From NCBI GenBank assembly GCA_965230415.1, contig CBDDKZ010000005.1:1426001-1490000 (forward strand): 64,000 bases of DNA, given 5' to 3'. How positions within the stretch are numbered: position 1 is the stretch's first letter; every line of letters begins with the position of its first letter. This document shows, one piece after another, positions 18,548 through 27,371 of this stretch. The notes below the pieces were generated by a model, which had not been told where the DNA came from, ran no database searches, and saw only the letters and a list, made by a program, of their open reading frames with translations. A program made the translations under genes and the position numbers. Source of the stretch: CBDDKZ01 sp965230415. Lineage in GTDB: Bacteria; Bacteroidota; Bacteroidia; Cytophagales; JAAEPT01.

Positions 18548-20623
18548 ATGGATCCTCTTAAGAAATTTGGAATAGGTTTTCTTGCTGTTCTGATGGTATT
18601 TTCCTGTCGGCGCAAACTAGACGAAGTTTCCTGGAAAACCAGGCTCATGGCTCCTTTGGCAAAAACATCTTTGAGTATCAGAGATATTGCCCAGGACGAC
18701 TCTTCCGTAATAATCAATGACGACCAAAGCGTGTCACTTATTTTCTCAGAGCTTCTTTATGAAAGTCAAAACCCGCTGGACTCCCTCGTTGATATCGAAA
18801 TAGAACCTTTTTATGACACTGTTAGCCTACGAACTTTACAGCTGGCAGAACAAACTATTAGTGACACCGTTTTTATGGGACCTCTCGTTGACGGGTCGAA
18901 CGGTGGCGCAACTATAACAGATGGCGCAAAGTTACCCGCGGGCGTTGTACTATTCCTGGTCAACCCTATCAACTTAGACCCCATAAACATCGACGCAACA
19001 GATTTTTTTGAATCTGCAGTTATCCAAGAAGGCACCATGTATCTCACAATTGACAACCAATTTGGAGTAGACCTCTCTACGGTAGATATAGAAATCTCCA
19101 ACTTTGGAGACGGTGCAGTCATACTCGACAGGAATTATACCGATATACTGGATGGCGAAACATTCAGAGACAGCATTGACTTACCCACACTTCTTGGCGA
19201 TCAACCTATTGAAGGTAATTTAGTATTTAGTCTCACTAATATAAATATTGGTACTGAGAATGATTCTATTACAATCGATTATGAGAACTTCATTGCCATG
19301 AGTATGTCGCTGAAGAATATATTTGTAAGGGAAGCAACGGCGATATTTCCTGCACAAAATGTGGTCGATGCCAATGAACCGGTGCCATTGATTGGCATGG
19401 AGGATGTAGAGTTAACCTATATTGAAGTAGAACGTGCCAGTGTTAATATAAAAGTGACGCATACTGTACCTACAGCCATGTTTTTGCATTATGAATTGCC
19501 TCTAGCCACTTTAAATGGAGAGCCTTTTGTATTTGATGCCGATGTGGACCCGGCACCACCAGGTGGTTCTGTAAGCTATGACCGCGACTATCCTTTTGAT
19601 GGTTATTCATTGGACCTGACCGGCGAAAATGGTGATACTGTAAACCAGTTTAATAATATTTTGCGCGTACGCATCGATTCTACAGGGGAGCTGATTCACC
19701 TGTCTCTCAGTGATTCTATGGTAGTCGAACTCACCATCAACGAAATTGTTCCTTCTTACGCGGAAGGATACTTTGGCCAGGAAACGACCCAGGAAGGACC
19801 AGATACGGCAGCAGTAGATATTTTCGACTTTATTCAGGACGGTGCGCTTGAATTCGAATCCCTATCTATGAACTTAAGGGTACAAAACGGATTGGGTATT
19901 CCGGCGCAAATTGATGTGAATCAACTCACTTCACTCAATAGCAATAACAATAATATGGTAAGCATGACACCTCCTCCTACTAATATTCAAATAGCTCCTG
20001 CCACGCAGGTAAACAGGGTTGTCACACCACAAACGACCACCTATTCATTAGAAGACGGGGTCCAACTTTTAAATAATAATCCCGACAAAGTGATTTATGA
20101 TATATCTCTCATAAGCAATCCTGAAGGTAACGTTCCTCCCCACAGCAATTTTATTACAAATCAAAGCGGGCTCGAAGCTTTCCTTGATGTAGAGGTACCT
20201 ATGACTTTAAAGGCAAATAACCTGACACTTCAAGATACCGTTGATCTTGATTTTACAGGAGTTACCAGACCCACTGAAATTGGCGACGGTATACTCAAAT
20301 TGGTTGTGGAAAATGACTTCCCACTAGACGCACAGCTCACATTAACATTTTTAGATGAGGAAGATAACGTCACACTTAAACTGACTTCCGGTGAGAAAAT
20401 AAACGGCAGTAGCCCACCCGGCCAGCAGGCAAATGCACCATCGGCGATAAACTATGCACTAAATGCCGCTCAAACCGACGAATTACTTCAAGCGCAAAAG
20501 GTAGTACTACAAGTAACATTCAACTCCATCCCGACGGACGAATTTGTAACATTGTTCGATAGCTATTTAATGGATATAAGCCTGGTGGCAGACTTTAATT
20601 ATCAGGTAAAATCGGAAAGATAA
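18548..20623 (+). CDS. Large beta-rich lipoprotein of unknown function
   Basis: 691 residues. Signal peptide with lipobox MVFSC (Cys20), predicted lipoprotein. The mature part is acidic, dominated by beta-strand patterns with Asp/Asn-rich turns, and looks like repeated immunoglobulin-like or jelly-roll modules (for example NLTLQDTVDLDF). No enzymatic motif is visible. The next gene starts four bases downstream and encodes an outer-membrane barrel-type protein, so the pair probably works together at the surface. I do not recognise a named family. Confidence 0.8.
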   Translation: MDPLKKFGIGFLAVLMVFSCRRKLDEVSWKTRLMAPLAKTSLSIRDIAQDDSSVIINDDQSVSLIFSELLYESQNPLDSLVDIEIEPFYDTVSLRTLQLAEQTISDTVFMGPLVDGSNGGATITDGAKLPAGVVLFLVNPINLDPINIDATDFFESAVIQEGTMYLTIDNQFGVDLSTVDIEISNFGDGAVILDRNYTDILDGETFRDSIDLPTLLGDQPIEGNLVFSLTNINIGTENDSITIDYENFIAMSMSLKNIFVREATAIFPAQNVVDANEPVPLIGMEDVELTYIEVERASVNIKVTHTVPTAMFLHYELPLATLNGEPFVFDADVDPAPPGGSVSYDRDYPFDGYSLDLTGENGDTVNQFNNILRVRIDSTGELIHLSLSDSMVVELTINEIVPSYAEGYFGQETTQEGPDTAAVDIFDFIQDGALEFESLSMNLRVQNGLGIPAQIDVNQLTSLNSNNNNMVSMTPPPTNIQIAPATQVNRVVTPQTTTYSLEDGVQLLNNNPDKVIYDISLISNPEGNVPPHSNFITNQSGLEAFLDVEVPMTLKANNLTLQDTVDLDFTGVTRPTEIGDGILKLVVENDFPLDAQLTLTFLDEEDNVTLKLTSGEKINGSSPPGQQANAPSAINYALNAAQTDELLQAQKVVLQVTFNSIPTDEFVTLFDSYLMDISLVADFNYQVKSER

Positions 20624-20626
20624 AAG

Positions 20627-21880
20627 ATGACGAAAAAATTCTGTTTGCTGCTTCTATGCAGTATATCTCTATCTATTCAGGCTCAAAATCTACTCTTCCC
20701 CGTTTATTTGCTGGGAATAGGTGCCGACAGCTCTAAAGTACATGGTGGCATTGTCACGGAGGGCGCATATTCTTTGAACTCCAATGCGATAACAAACAGT
20801 ACAATTAATGGTATTTTACGAGATGGTATCGTATCTGAAGACACCAAAACAGATGTTACCGAGAAACTTTCAGATCAAAATCGCGCTGCACAGCAAGCAT
20901 TTGGATCGATTAGTTATTACCACCAACTAAAAGACAGTTCCTTACTTTTTTATGTAAGCTACGAAGATCAGTTTATCGGATTGGTAAATGTCAGCCATGA
21001 CGCACTGCTTCTGGCTATGAACGGAAACAGTCCATATGCCGGTAACGAAATGCGTGTAGGCAAATTACAAGTATTCTCCACCCAATATCAGCAATTGCAA
21101 GGCGGAATTGTCAAACATTTATATGGCAAAAAGATGGCAGTATCAGCTGGTATTTCTTTGGTAAAAGGGAACGGCTATTCAGAAATAAATATAGCAGAAG
21201 GCACGGTATTTACAGAAGAATATGGTCGTTATATCGACCTTTCCGGAAGTTATCACTCAGAAAATGCGCCTTATCCGTCGAATTATTTCGGCGCAACAGG
21301 TGGTGGCCTGGCACTTAACTTCTCCGTTGTGAAGTATTTTGATGATGAGGCCAATTCCAATTTGATTGTAAGGGTGAAAGATCTCGGATTTATGAGCACA
21401 TCAAACGTAGAAATTTACGATACTTCAGGCACCTACCGTTATGAAGGCTATGTTATTGACGACTTCTTTGATTTACAATTTGACATCGCCGAAAGGGATT
21501 CATCCAGTATAGAATCGCTAATAGGGCTTAATCCTTCCTATGAATCGAAAACAAGATTGCTTCCCGGAAGAGTTGACGTTCAGTTCAACAAAAGATGGAA
21601 CAAAATTCTCTTACAGACAGGTGCCGGTTATCAATACCTCCCAGCCTACTGGCCTCGTGTATACGCTAAGCTTTCTTATGCATTGTTAAGTGATAAATTA
21701 GCAATTAGTCCATCGCTTACCTTTGGCGGATATGGAGTTTTAGATTTTGGTTTAGGCTTGAACGGTTGGTTAAATGAGCACTTTTATTATAATTTTGATG
21801 TAAACTACCTGGAGGCACTTACGCTCCCAAAAACTACAACAGGACAGGGCCTGCGTCTGGGCTTGAGTTATTGTTTTTAA
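20627..21880 (+). CDS. DUF5723-like outer-membrane protein
   Basis: 417 residues with a signal peptide (1-19, SIQA-Q). The mature sequence alternates hydrophobic and polar residues and ends in an aromatic terminal strand (GLRLGLSYCF), as expected for an outer-membrane beta-barrel. The overall pattern, with an early bulky-turn segment and GGGLALNFSVVKYF, fits the DUF5723 family of Bacteroidota. It follows the lipoprotein gene at 18548 after four bases. Function unknown; an outer-membrane partner for the lipoprotein is an inference from context. Confidence 0.72.
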   Translation: MTKKFCLLLLCSISLSIQAQNLLFPVYLLGIGADSSKVHGGIVTEGAYSLNSNAITNSTINGILRDGIVSEDTKTDVTEKLSDQNRAAQQAFGSISYYHQLKDSSLLFYVSYEDQFIGLVNVSHDALLLAMNGNSPYAGNEMRVGKLQVFSTQYQQLQGGIVKHLYGKKMAVSAGISLVKGNGYSEINIAEGTVFTEEYGRYIDLSGSYHSENAPYPSNYFGATGGGLALNFSVVKYFDDEANSNLIVRVKDLGFMSTSNVEIYDTSGTYRYEGYVIDDFFDLQFDIAERDSSSIESLIGLNPSYESKTRLLPGRVDVQFNKRWNKILLQTGAGYQYLPAYWPRVYAKLSYALLSDKLAISPSLTFGGYGVLDFGLGLNGWLNEHFYYNFDVNYLEALTLPKTTTGQGLRLGLSYCF

Positions 21881-21967
21881 TACGTACGTTCATAAATTTT
21901 CATAACTGCAACTACCAAATGACCAATTGACTTGGGAATTACGTGCGCAAATATGTAATTTCCACGA

Positions 21968-22990
21968 GTGAATAGCAGGATTACAGATCGCTTAAACCTT
22001 TTGTCAAAATTAAGTCTGCGCCGAATTAGCAATGCGGCACAAGTCTATGCGAGTTATTTCTGGACCAGGTGGACCAGAAAGGCATGGCATCGTGGTAATC
22101 CAATTAGCATATCTATAGAACCAACGACATCATGTAATCTGAGATGCCCTGAATGCCCAAGCGGCCTGCGTAGTTTTAGCAGGCCAACAGGTATGCTTCA
22201 GGAACAACTGTTCGACAGATTAATAAACGAAATAGGTCCAACGCTTACTTATATCAATTTCTATTTTCAGGGAGAACCCTACCTCAACAAGTCATTCCTT
22301 AATTTTGTACAAAAGGCTTCGCAAAAAAACATATACACGTCAACCTCAACCAACGCACACTATCTCGATGAAGATACGGCAGCACAAACGGTAAAATCAG
22401 GATTGGACAGAATCATTATTTCAATTGATGGGGCGAGCCAAGGCACTTATCAATCATACCGAGTTGGGGGTCACCTGGACAAAGTACTTAACGGCACCAA
22501 AAACCTGGTAGCCTGGAAAAAGAAATTAAAATCACGTACACCTCATATTATTTTTCAGTTTCTGGTAGTGAAGCCCAATGAACATGAAATAGATCAAATA
22601 AAGCAACTGGCAAACGATTACGACGTGGATGAAGTGAGATTCAAAAGCGCACAGATTTATGATTTCGAAAACGGATCACCACTAATACCTACCCAGGAAA
22701 AATACAGCAGATACAAAAAAAATAAAGACGGCTCTTACTCGATCAAGAGCAAATTAGAGAATAACTGCTGGCGTATGTGGCAAGGCTGTGTATTCACATG
22801 GGATGGGCGTATAGTCCCTTGCTGTTTTGATAAAGACGCTAATCACAACCTGGGAAAATTTGGCACACTCGACTTCGAATCCATCTGGAAAGGCCGTGCA
22901 TATAATCAATTTAGAACACATATTTTAAAGGCCAGAAAAGAAATCGAAATTTGTAAAAACTGTACCGAAGGCACGAAAGTGTTCGGCTAA
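21968..22990 (+). CDS. Radical SAM protein with SPASM-type C-terminal cysteines
   Basis: 340 residues from GTG 21968. The radical SAM cluster motif CNLRCPEC provides Cys56, Cys60 and Cys63 after the strand SISIEPTTS. The partial TIM-barrel continues with NFYFQGEPYLN and RIIISIDGAS. Extra cysteines at the end (CWRMWQGC, VPCCFDKD, CKNC) mark a SPASM/twitch auxiliary-cluster domain. Such proteins modify peptides or carry out sugar or cofactor chemistry. No adjacent small precursor gene was recognised, and the nearest small gene (23119-23481) is on the opposite strand. Substrate unknown. Confidence 0.88.
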   Translation: MNSRITDRLNLLSKLSLRRISNAAQVYASYFWTRWTRKAWHRGNPISISIEPTTSCNLRCPECPSGLRSFSRPTGMLQEQLFDRLINEIGPTLTYINFYFQGEPYLNKSFLNFVQKASQKNIYTSTSTNAHYLDEDTAAQTVKSGLDRIIISIDGASQGTYQSYRVGGHLDKVLNGTKNLVAWKKKLKSRTPHIIFQFLVVKPNEHEIDQIKQLANDYDVDEVRFKSAQIYDFENGSPLIPTQEKYSRYKKNKDGSYSIKSKLENNCWRMWQGCVFTWDGRIVPCCFDKDANHNLGKFGTLDFESIWKGRAYNQFRTHILKARKEIEICKNCTEGTKVFG

Positions 22991-23045
22991 TCAAGGGGAT
23001 TATTATTTGGACTTACATGTTACGCTGGCAGGTAAATAAGATCCA

Positions 23046-23086
23046 TAAAAAAAGGCAGACCAGCACTTAATAGTCCCGGCCTGCCC
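23046..23086 (-). terminator. Terminator of the small secreted-protein gene
   Basis: On the minus strand, GGCAGGCC pairs with GGTCTGCC (one G-U pair) and is followed by a run of seven T. It lies about 30 bases beyond the stop of the 23119-23481 gene. Confidence 0.75.
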
Positions 23087-23118
23087 GAAATTCAAAGAAA
23101 TTATCTTTTTACTGCTTT

Positions 23119-23481
23119 TCAATCTTTACAAATATTCACTCTTTGCTCACGACTATTTGGTCGATCTGTTGTGCTAGACCATTCGTAGTTCAATACTATG
23201 GTTCCCAGCCCTGTCTCACATCTCTTTTCGCTAATGTAAATGTTGGATCCACTGTCTTTGTTTAGTGCCAAACCTACTTGATAGTTTCCCGGTCTAAGGT
23301 TATTGAACTCAAACTCTCCCTCTTCGTTCTTGCTATACTGCACTTGCTGAGTACGACCCTCTTCGTCATAAAGTAGCACACGCAGGTCTTCATTTTTGGC
23401 TGATGTGGTTTTGTCTCCATCTCCCTGTGCAAAAGTGCTGACAGATACTAATAAGATGATTACTAATACTAAATTTTTCAT
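23119..23481 (-). CDS. Small secreted protein with carboxypeptidase-regulatory-like fold
   Basis: 120 residues with a signal peptide (1-18, VSTFA-Q). The mature 102 residues contain the pattern EGEFEFNNLRPGNYQVGL, typical of the prealbumin-like/carboxypeptidase regulatory domain in which a beta strand leads into a PGNY turn. Two cysteines (in KRCETG and VNICKD) could form a disulfide. It stands alone with its own terminator. Role unknown; a small extracellular or periplasmic adhesive domain is possible. Confidence 0.75.
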   Translation of the reverse strand: MKNLVLVIILLVSVSTFAQGDGDKTTSAKNEDLRVLLYDEEGRTQQVQYSKNEEGEFEFNNLRPGNYQVGLALNKDSGSNIYISEKRCETGLGTIVLNYEWSSTTDRPNSREQRVNICKD

Positions 23482-23700
23482 GAGCTTTGTTGTTTTACCG
23501 TTTAATTACATTTCAAAGGTGGCGGAAAAAAATGAGCTCGAAAATTTTGATTGACCAGCGGTATTAAAGTGATGATATCATGCTCAAAGGGGCCAAAACA
23601 AGCGTTTTGTAAACATTAAATGCGTACAAAATCCGGTTATCCACAAAAAACTACCTTTGATGTAAGATTTGTTGCCTTATATACCAGAATATGTACCGCT

Positions 23701-24255
23701 CTATTTCTTATAAACTCTATGAAAGCTTATTCTACCTAATCTGATATACACATAGCAAAAGTTTCCCGAAACGAGCTCATCTTGATTAAAATACAACAGA
23801 TCTTCAAAGTAATACGATGTTCTTTTTATCACAAAAAATGCTTTTTTGGTAGAATAGAGTAATCTAAATTTCAAATGTTGTAATAATTCTCGGATAGCTG
23901 TATTGTTGGAGATACGATTCTTCTTTTTTAGAAAATCGAAAAACATGAAAATGTCCGAAAGGAATTTATTTTCATTTGTCAATGCATTTTCTGATGCATA
24001 ATTGAAGTAGTAACTTTCTATGTCAAAAAGATGCTGCTCGAATAATTCAGGTATTATTTTCTTTAATACCCGAATTCGCTTATTAATTAAATGTTGCGCG
24101 TACCTCTCTATACTCTCTTTGTCAACAGCCAATAACAACTCAGAATCTTGTACTGAACATTGCTTCTCTTCTAAATAATTGTTTCTATTGGCAAAAAACT
24201 TTGCTCTTTCAGTAGCTTTAGTATATAGTTTAAGTAAAATACTCTGATAGTGCAT
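23701..24255 (-). CDS. Probable partner protein of the DUF692/MNIO enzyme
   Basis: 184 residues from the ATG at 24255, four bases after the stop of the MNIO gene. A longer in-frame start at 24318 would overlap that gene by 59 bases and is less likely. The protein is mostly helical, without signal peptide or membrane segment. The helix ESIERYAQHLINKRIRVLKK recalls the N-terminal pattern of DUF2063/BufC-type partners (a Y-x(n)-R-x(n)-L-x-x-x-x-P rhythm), and the C-terminal part is beta-rich. In characterised systems such a partner binds the precursor and presents it to the MNIO enzyme. That role here rests on operon position, with only weak sequence similarity. Confidence 0.65.
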   Translation of the reverse strand: MHYQSILLKLYTKATERAKFFANRNNYLEEKQCSVQDSELLLAVDKESIERYAQHLINKRIRVLKKIIPELFEQHLFDIESYYFNYASENALTNENKFLSDIFMFFDFLKKKNRISNNTAIRELLQHLKFRLLYSTKKAFFVIKRTSYYFEDLLYFNQDELVSGNFCYVYIRLGRISFHRVYKK

Positions 24256-24259
24256 AATG

Positions 24260-25081
24260 CTAAACTTGATCAAAAAAGAGCTCTTGAGCCTTGGCAAGTT
24301 CGCTCTTAATAACACCAAAGTCGTGGGGAAAATTATTATCCCATTCTATAATAACTCCATTCGGCTTTAGTAGATTTAATGCTACTTTATATAACTCCCA
24401 CAAATCTTCTTGAATAGCTTGACCATGCGTGTCAACATAAAGTCCTTTTTTGATTTCATAACCTATAATATGAAACTGAATCACGTTATCCGGATTAAGT
24501 TCTTCTAAAAATTTAAGTGCGTTAAAATCATGGTTTTTGGAGTTTATAAATAAGTTGGTTACATCTAATAACAGTCCGACTTCTGTTTTTTCGCATAGCT
24601 TATTAATGAAGTCTGTTTCGGAATATTGACTGTCAAATTTCACATCGTAAGTAATATTTTCCAGTATTAGAGGTGTTTTTATATGCTTCCTTACTTCTTT
24701 CAGGTTTGATTCTATGATTTGAATGGAAGTGTCGTCGAATGGCACCGGAGATAGATGTCCTAAGTTTATTTCAACATCTGAAGAAAACGATATATGTTCG
24801 GACCAATAGGGTGGGTCCAGGATATCGATAATCATTTTCAATCTACTTAGATGTGATTTTTTTATGCCTGAATGAGATGCAATGGATAAATCAACCCCAT
24901 GTGGTATTACAATAGATTTTTCAGCAAATAGTTGCTTCAATTTATTCTTTTCGAAATAATTTTCAGGGATAATCTCTAAATAATCACATTGAGACTGTTT
25001 TAACTCATCTGCTATTTCGGTCCGATAACCAAGACCGACACCAAGTTTGGGAATTTGTTGTTTTATACTAGCTGCAGCCAC
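24260..25081 (-). CDS. DUF692 / MNIO family metalloenzyme (RiPP-modifying oxidase)
   Basis: A TIM-barrel multinuclear non-haem iron-dependent oxidative enzyme. Family landmarks in order: GVGLGYR at the start, IIPENYF, PHGVDLSIAS, SEHISF, LENITYDV, LLLDVTNLFINS, QFHIIGYE, VDTHGQAI and IIEWDNNFP. These supply the His, Asp and Glu ligands seen in MbnB, TglH and ChrH, and none appears missing. Characterised members rearrange or cyclise cysteines of ribosomal peptides. The domain begins inside the end of the preceding gene; I chose GTG 25081, which overlaps it by 14 bases. An ATG at 25150 would add a Val/Ala-rich leader that is only the alternative frame of the upstream cysteine codons. It lies between the cysteine-tail protein and the partner gene. 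Confidence 0.9.
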   Translation of the reverse strand: MAAASIKQQIPKLGVGLGYRTEIADELKQSQCDYLEIIPENYFEKNKLKQLFAEKSIVIPHGVDLSIASHSGIKKSHLSRLKMIIDILDPPYWSEHISFSSDVEINLGHLSPVPFDDTSIQIIESNLKEVRKHIKTPLILENITYDVKFDSQYSETDFINKLCEKTEVGLLLDVTNLFINSKNHDFNALKFLEELNPDNVIQFHIIGYEIKKGLYVDTHGQAIQEDLWELYKVALNLLKPNGVIIEWDNNFPHDFGVIKSELAKAQELFFDQV

Positions 25082-25991
25082 CACAACCTCCTCCGCAACT
25101 GCTTCCACAACTACTACCGCAACTACTGCTGCAACCACTATATGTAGCACATCCGCTTGAACAACCGGAACTTGCCAAAAAACCCGATCCTTTATTTAAT
25201 ACATTAAAATAAGTGTAAAAGTCTCCCCATGTTGAATCTTTGGTATATGCTAACCCTTCCACCGCCACCATTACAAAATAAGCGAATGACTGATGTGATC
25301 TATCGACTTCGGCCTCATCTGCAATCGATTTTGGAATCTTAAGATGCGAACTACCTTTAGAGGTAATTTCTTTCATTTCAACAAAATAAAAAACCAAAAT
25401 CATTATGACCATTTCCACTATCAACAAGCCATAGTTGGACTTATCTTTTTCAATAGCCGCAGTGATTTTGTAAATTCCTAAAGTCAATAATCCCAAAACT
25501 ACTAGCCATTTAATACCTTGTAAAAACAGGGTATTTCTGCGCATTAATTTTTTATTTATTAGTTGTTCTTTAATAGGTTCACATAACTCATCCATTTTTT
25601 CTGAAATAGTTTTTGAAAAAAAGAAAAAACTAAACCGCCCATATTTTGTTTTTACCTTGGAAAGCACCGCACTTTCCATACTGTTTAAACCGGAAAAATC
25701 TTTACTAATTCGTTTTATTCTTCCTTCTTTCTCGTTTTTAGACAATTGAAATCGAATTTTATCAAGAATCATTAGCTTTAATATGACCATTTTCAATACT
25801 TCCCGGCTACCTCCGCGCAAAAAAGCTAATTCGTATGGATCAGGCTCTATTAAGTTGTTGTTTTGTGAGCTACCTGTAAGAGCCAAATACGGTATATATC
25901 TGAGCCCAAAATAGGCCATCGCAATCAATAGAGCATAGAACAATAAGAAAAGAGGTCCATACATATCTCTGATGAAGAGCAGTGTAGTCAT
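25068..25991 (-). CDS. TIGR04222-type membrane protein with C-terminal cysteine-repeat tail
   Basis: 307 residues. An N-terminal membrane helix (about 10-32) is followed by the DPYELAFLRGG signature (51-61) typical of TIGR04222 proteins. Then comes a basic cytoplasmic region (62-155), two further membrane helices (about 158-178 and 186-204), and a C-terminal tail of Gly, Ser and Cys. Eight cysteines lie at 277, 281, 287, 291, 295, 299, 303 and 306, mostly every fourth residue. The adjacent MNIO gene overlaps the 3' end, which makes this tail the obvious candidate substrate, fused to a membrane anchor and not to a small leader peptide. That substrate role is an inference. A TATCTTTG promoter element lies 27 bases upstream of the ATG. 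Confidence 0.85.
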   Translation of the reverse strand: MTTLLFIRDMYGPLFLLFYALLIAMAYFGLRYIPYLALTGSSQNNNLIEPDPYELAFLRGGSREVLKMVILKLMILDKIRFQLSKNEKEGRIKRISKDFSGLNSMESAVLSKVKTKYGRFSFFFFSKTISEKMDELCEPIKEQLINKKLMRRNTLFLQGIKWLVVLGLLTLGIYKITAAIEKDKSNYGLLIVEMVIMILVFYFVEMKEITSKGSSHLKIPKSIADEAEVDRSHQSFAYFVMVAVEGLAYTKDSTWGDFYTYFNVLNKGSGFLASSGCSSGCATYSGCSSSCGSSCGSSCGGGCGGCS

Positions 25992-26017
25992 AATAAGATC
26001 TGTGTTTGAAAGATGAA

Positions 26018-26025
26018 CAAAGATA
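26018..26025 (-). promoter_or_regulatory. Bacteroidota -7 promoter element for the MNIO operon
   Basis: TATCTTTG on the minus strand matches the TAnnTTTG consensus exactly and sits 27 bases before the ATG of the TIGR04222-type gene, inside the 69-base gap after the tolC-like gene. No clear -33 TTTG is seen. It suggests the operon 25991-23701 is transcribed separately from the exporter operon. Confidence 0.5.
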
Positions 26026-26060
26026 CAAATAATATGAAAAAAGCTCTACGGACATTCTAC

Positions 26061-27365
26061 CTACCTCACCAACTTTCCATGCAAACGCAGTAATTCAATT
26101 TCGTTGAGCTTGATTTGAATTTGAGACTCCAACATTCTCGACTTCGCCTGCATCAGCTGTATCTGGCTATCTCTAAACTCCAAAGGCGTGATCTTTCCCA
26201 GTCGGTACATCTCTTTCATTTGCTTATATACTTTTTCGAAAAGCGCTATATTTCTTTTTTCTAATTCATATTGATCAAAATAACGCTCATAGGCCCTTTG
26301 TGCTACTGCTACATCTTTACGTAACCTCAATTCCAATTCTTTTTTTTCCAGGTCGCGATTCTCAATCTCATATTTTGCCCGCTCTATTTGCGTTCTTTTC
26401 TTGAAGCCGTCAAACAAGTTATAGGTAAGCCCAATGCCGTAACTAAAGGTATTGGCTCTGTTCTGTGAGGTAAAACTTGCCTCGTTATTTGAATTTGAAA
26501 ATGTGTACGATCCATTGATGTATACCCTTGGGTATTTTGACGCCTGGTAAATATCATAATCCAGCTCGGAAATTGTTTTGTTAACCCTGTTTTGCTGCAC
26601 TAATACATTGTGTTCCAGATCTCCATTAATAATCGTGTCCATTACTTCTTTAGGTGTGACTTCTATGCGCTGAGATACCATATATTGCATATTGTGATTT
26701 ACGCCCAGGTAGTTCCTAAAATCCATATTCGCTTCATCATAAGCAATTTGGCTTTGAATAAACGCCGAACTGTCTTGAGCCAGATTACTTTGAGCATACA
26801 GCTTGTCCAGGCTGGTTGCCGCTCCTAGCGAAATCTTTTGAGTAACTTCGTCGAGCCGGTCTTTTGATAAACGAATAGACTCCCTGTTAAGGTCCAGCTG
26901 CCGGCCCAATCTGACTATATCGAAATAGGTTGCCATTACCTGTAATACAATACTTTCTAATTTCTCGTGTTCAATTAGTTGTGTTAATTCACTTTGACTT
27001 TTGAGTTTATCATAAGTACGAAACATAGCCATACCATCAAAAACGGTATAATTGAAATCGAGACTTATGTTAGCCCTGTTGGCATTGATCCCATTGGCCT
27101 GCAGCTCTTCCCCTGTTCGGAAAGTGGCTGTAGAATTGACCACACTGGCACCCTGATAAGCGTTCAAATCTAGCGTAGGAAGCATTCCTGCGTTGCCTCT
27201 CGTCACTGCCTTCTCCGAAATCTTTTGTTTGTTTTTGGAGATTTTAATGCCAAGGTTATTTTCTACGGCAATTTTAATGTAATCTTCCAGGCCCATGGGA
27301 GCCTGTGCAAAGCTTTGGCCAATATTTAATAATACTACAAATAGAAGTGTGTAATACCTGGACAT
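26061..27365 (-). CDS. TolC-family outer-membrane efflux protein
   Basis: 434 residues with a signal peptide (ending IGQSFA-Q). Two repeats of long coiled-coil helices joined by barrel strands are visible (for example VLQVMATYFDIVRLGRQLDL and the parallel RLRKDVAVAQRAYERYFDQY), the pattern of the TolC channel-tunnel. It is the last gene of a five-gene unit (ATPase, two permeases, adaptor, TolC), seven bases after the adaptor gene. It forms the outer-membrane exit duct of this tripartite exporter. Confidence 0.92.
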   Translation of the reverse strand: MSRYYTLLFVVLLNIGQSFAQAPMGLEDYIKIAVENNLGIKISKNKQKISEKAVTRGNAGMLPTLDLNAYQGASVVNSTATFRTGEELQANGINANRANISLDFNYTVFDGMAMFRTYDKLKSQSELTQLIEHEKLESIVLQVMATYFDIVRLGRQLDLNRESIRLSKDRLDEVTQKISLGAATSLDKLYAQSNLAQDSSAFIQSQIAYDEANMDFRNYLGVNHNMQYMVSQRIEVTPKEVMDTIINGDLEHNVLVQQNRVNKTISELDYDIYQASKYPRVYINGSYTFSNSNNEASFTSQNRANTFSYGIGLTYNLFDGFKKRTQIERAKYEIENRDLEKKELELRLRKDVAVAQRAYERYFDQYELEKRNIALFEKVYKQMKEMYRLGKITPLEFRDSQIQLMQAKSRMLESQIQIKLNEIELLRLHGKLVR

Positions 27366-27371
27366 AGTCGT

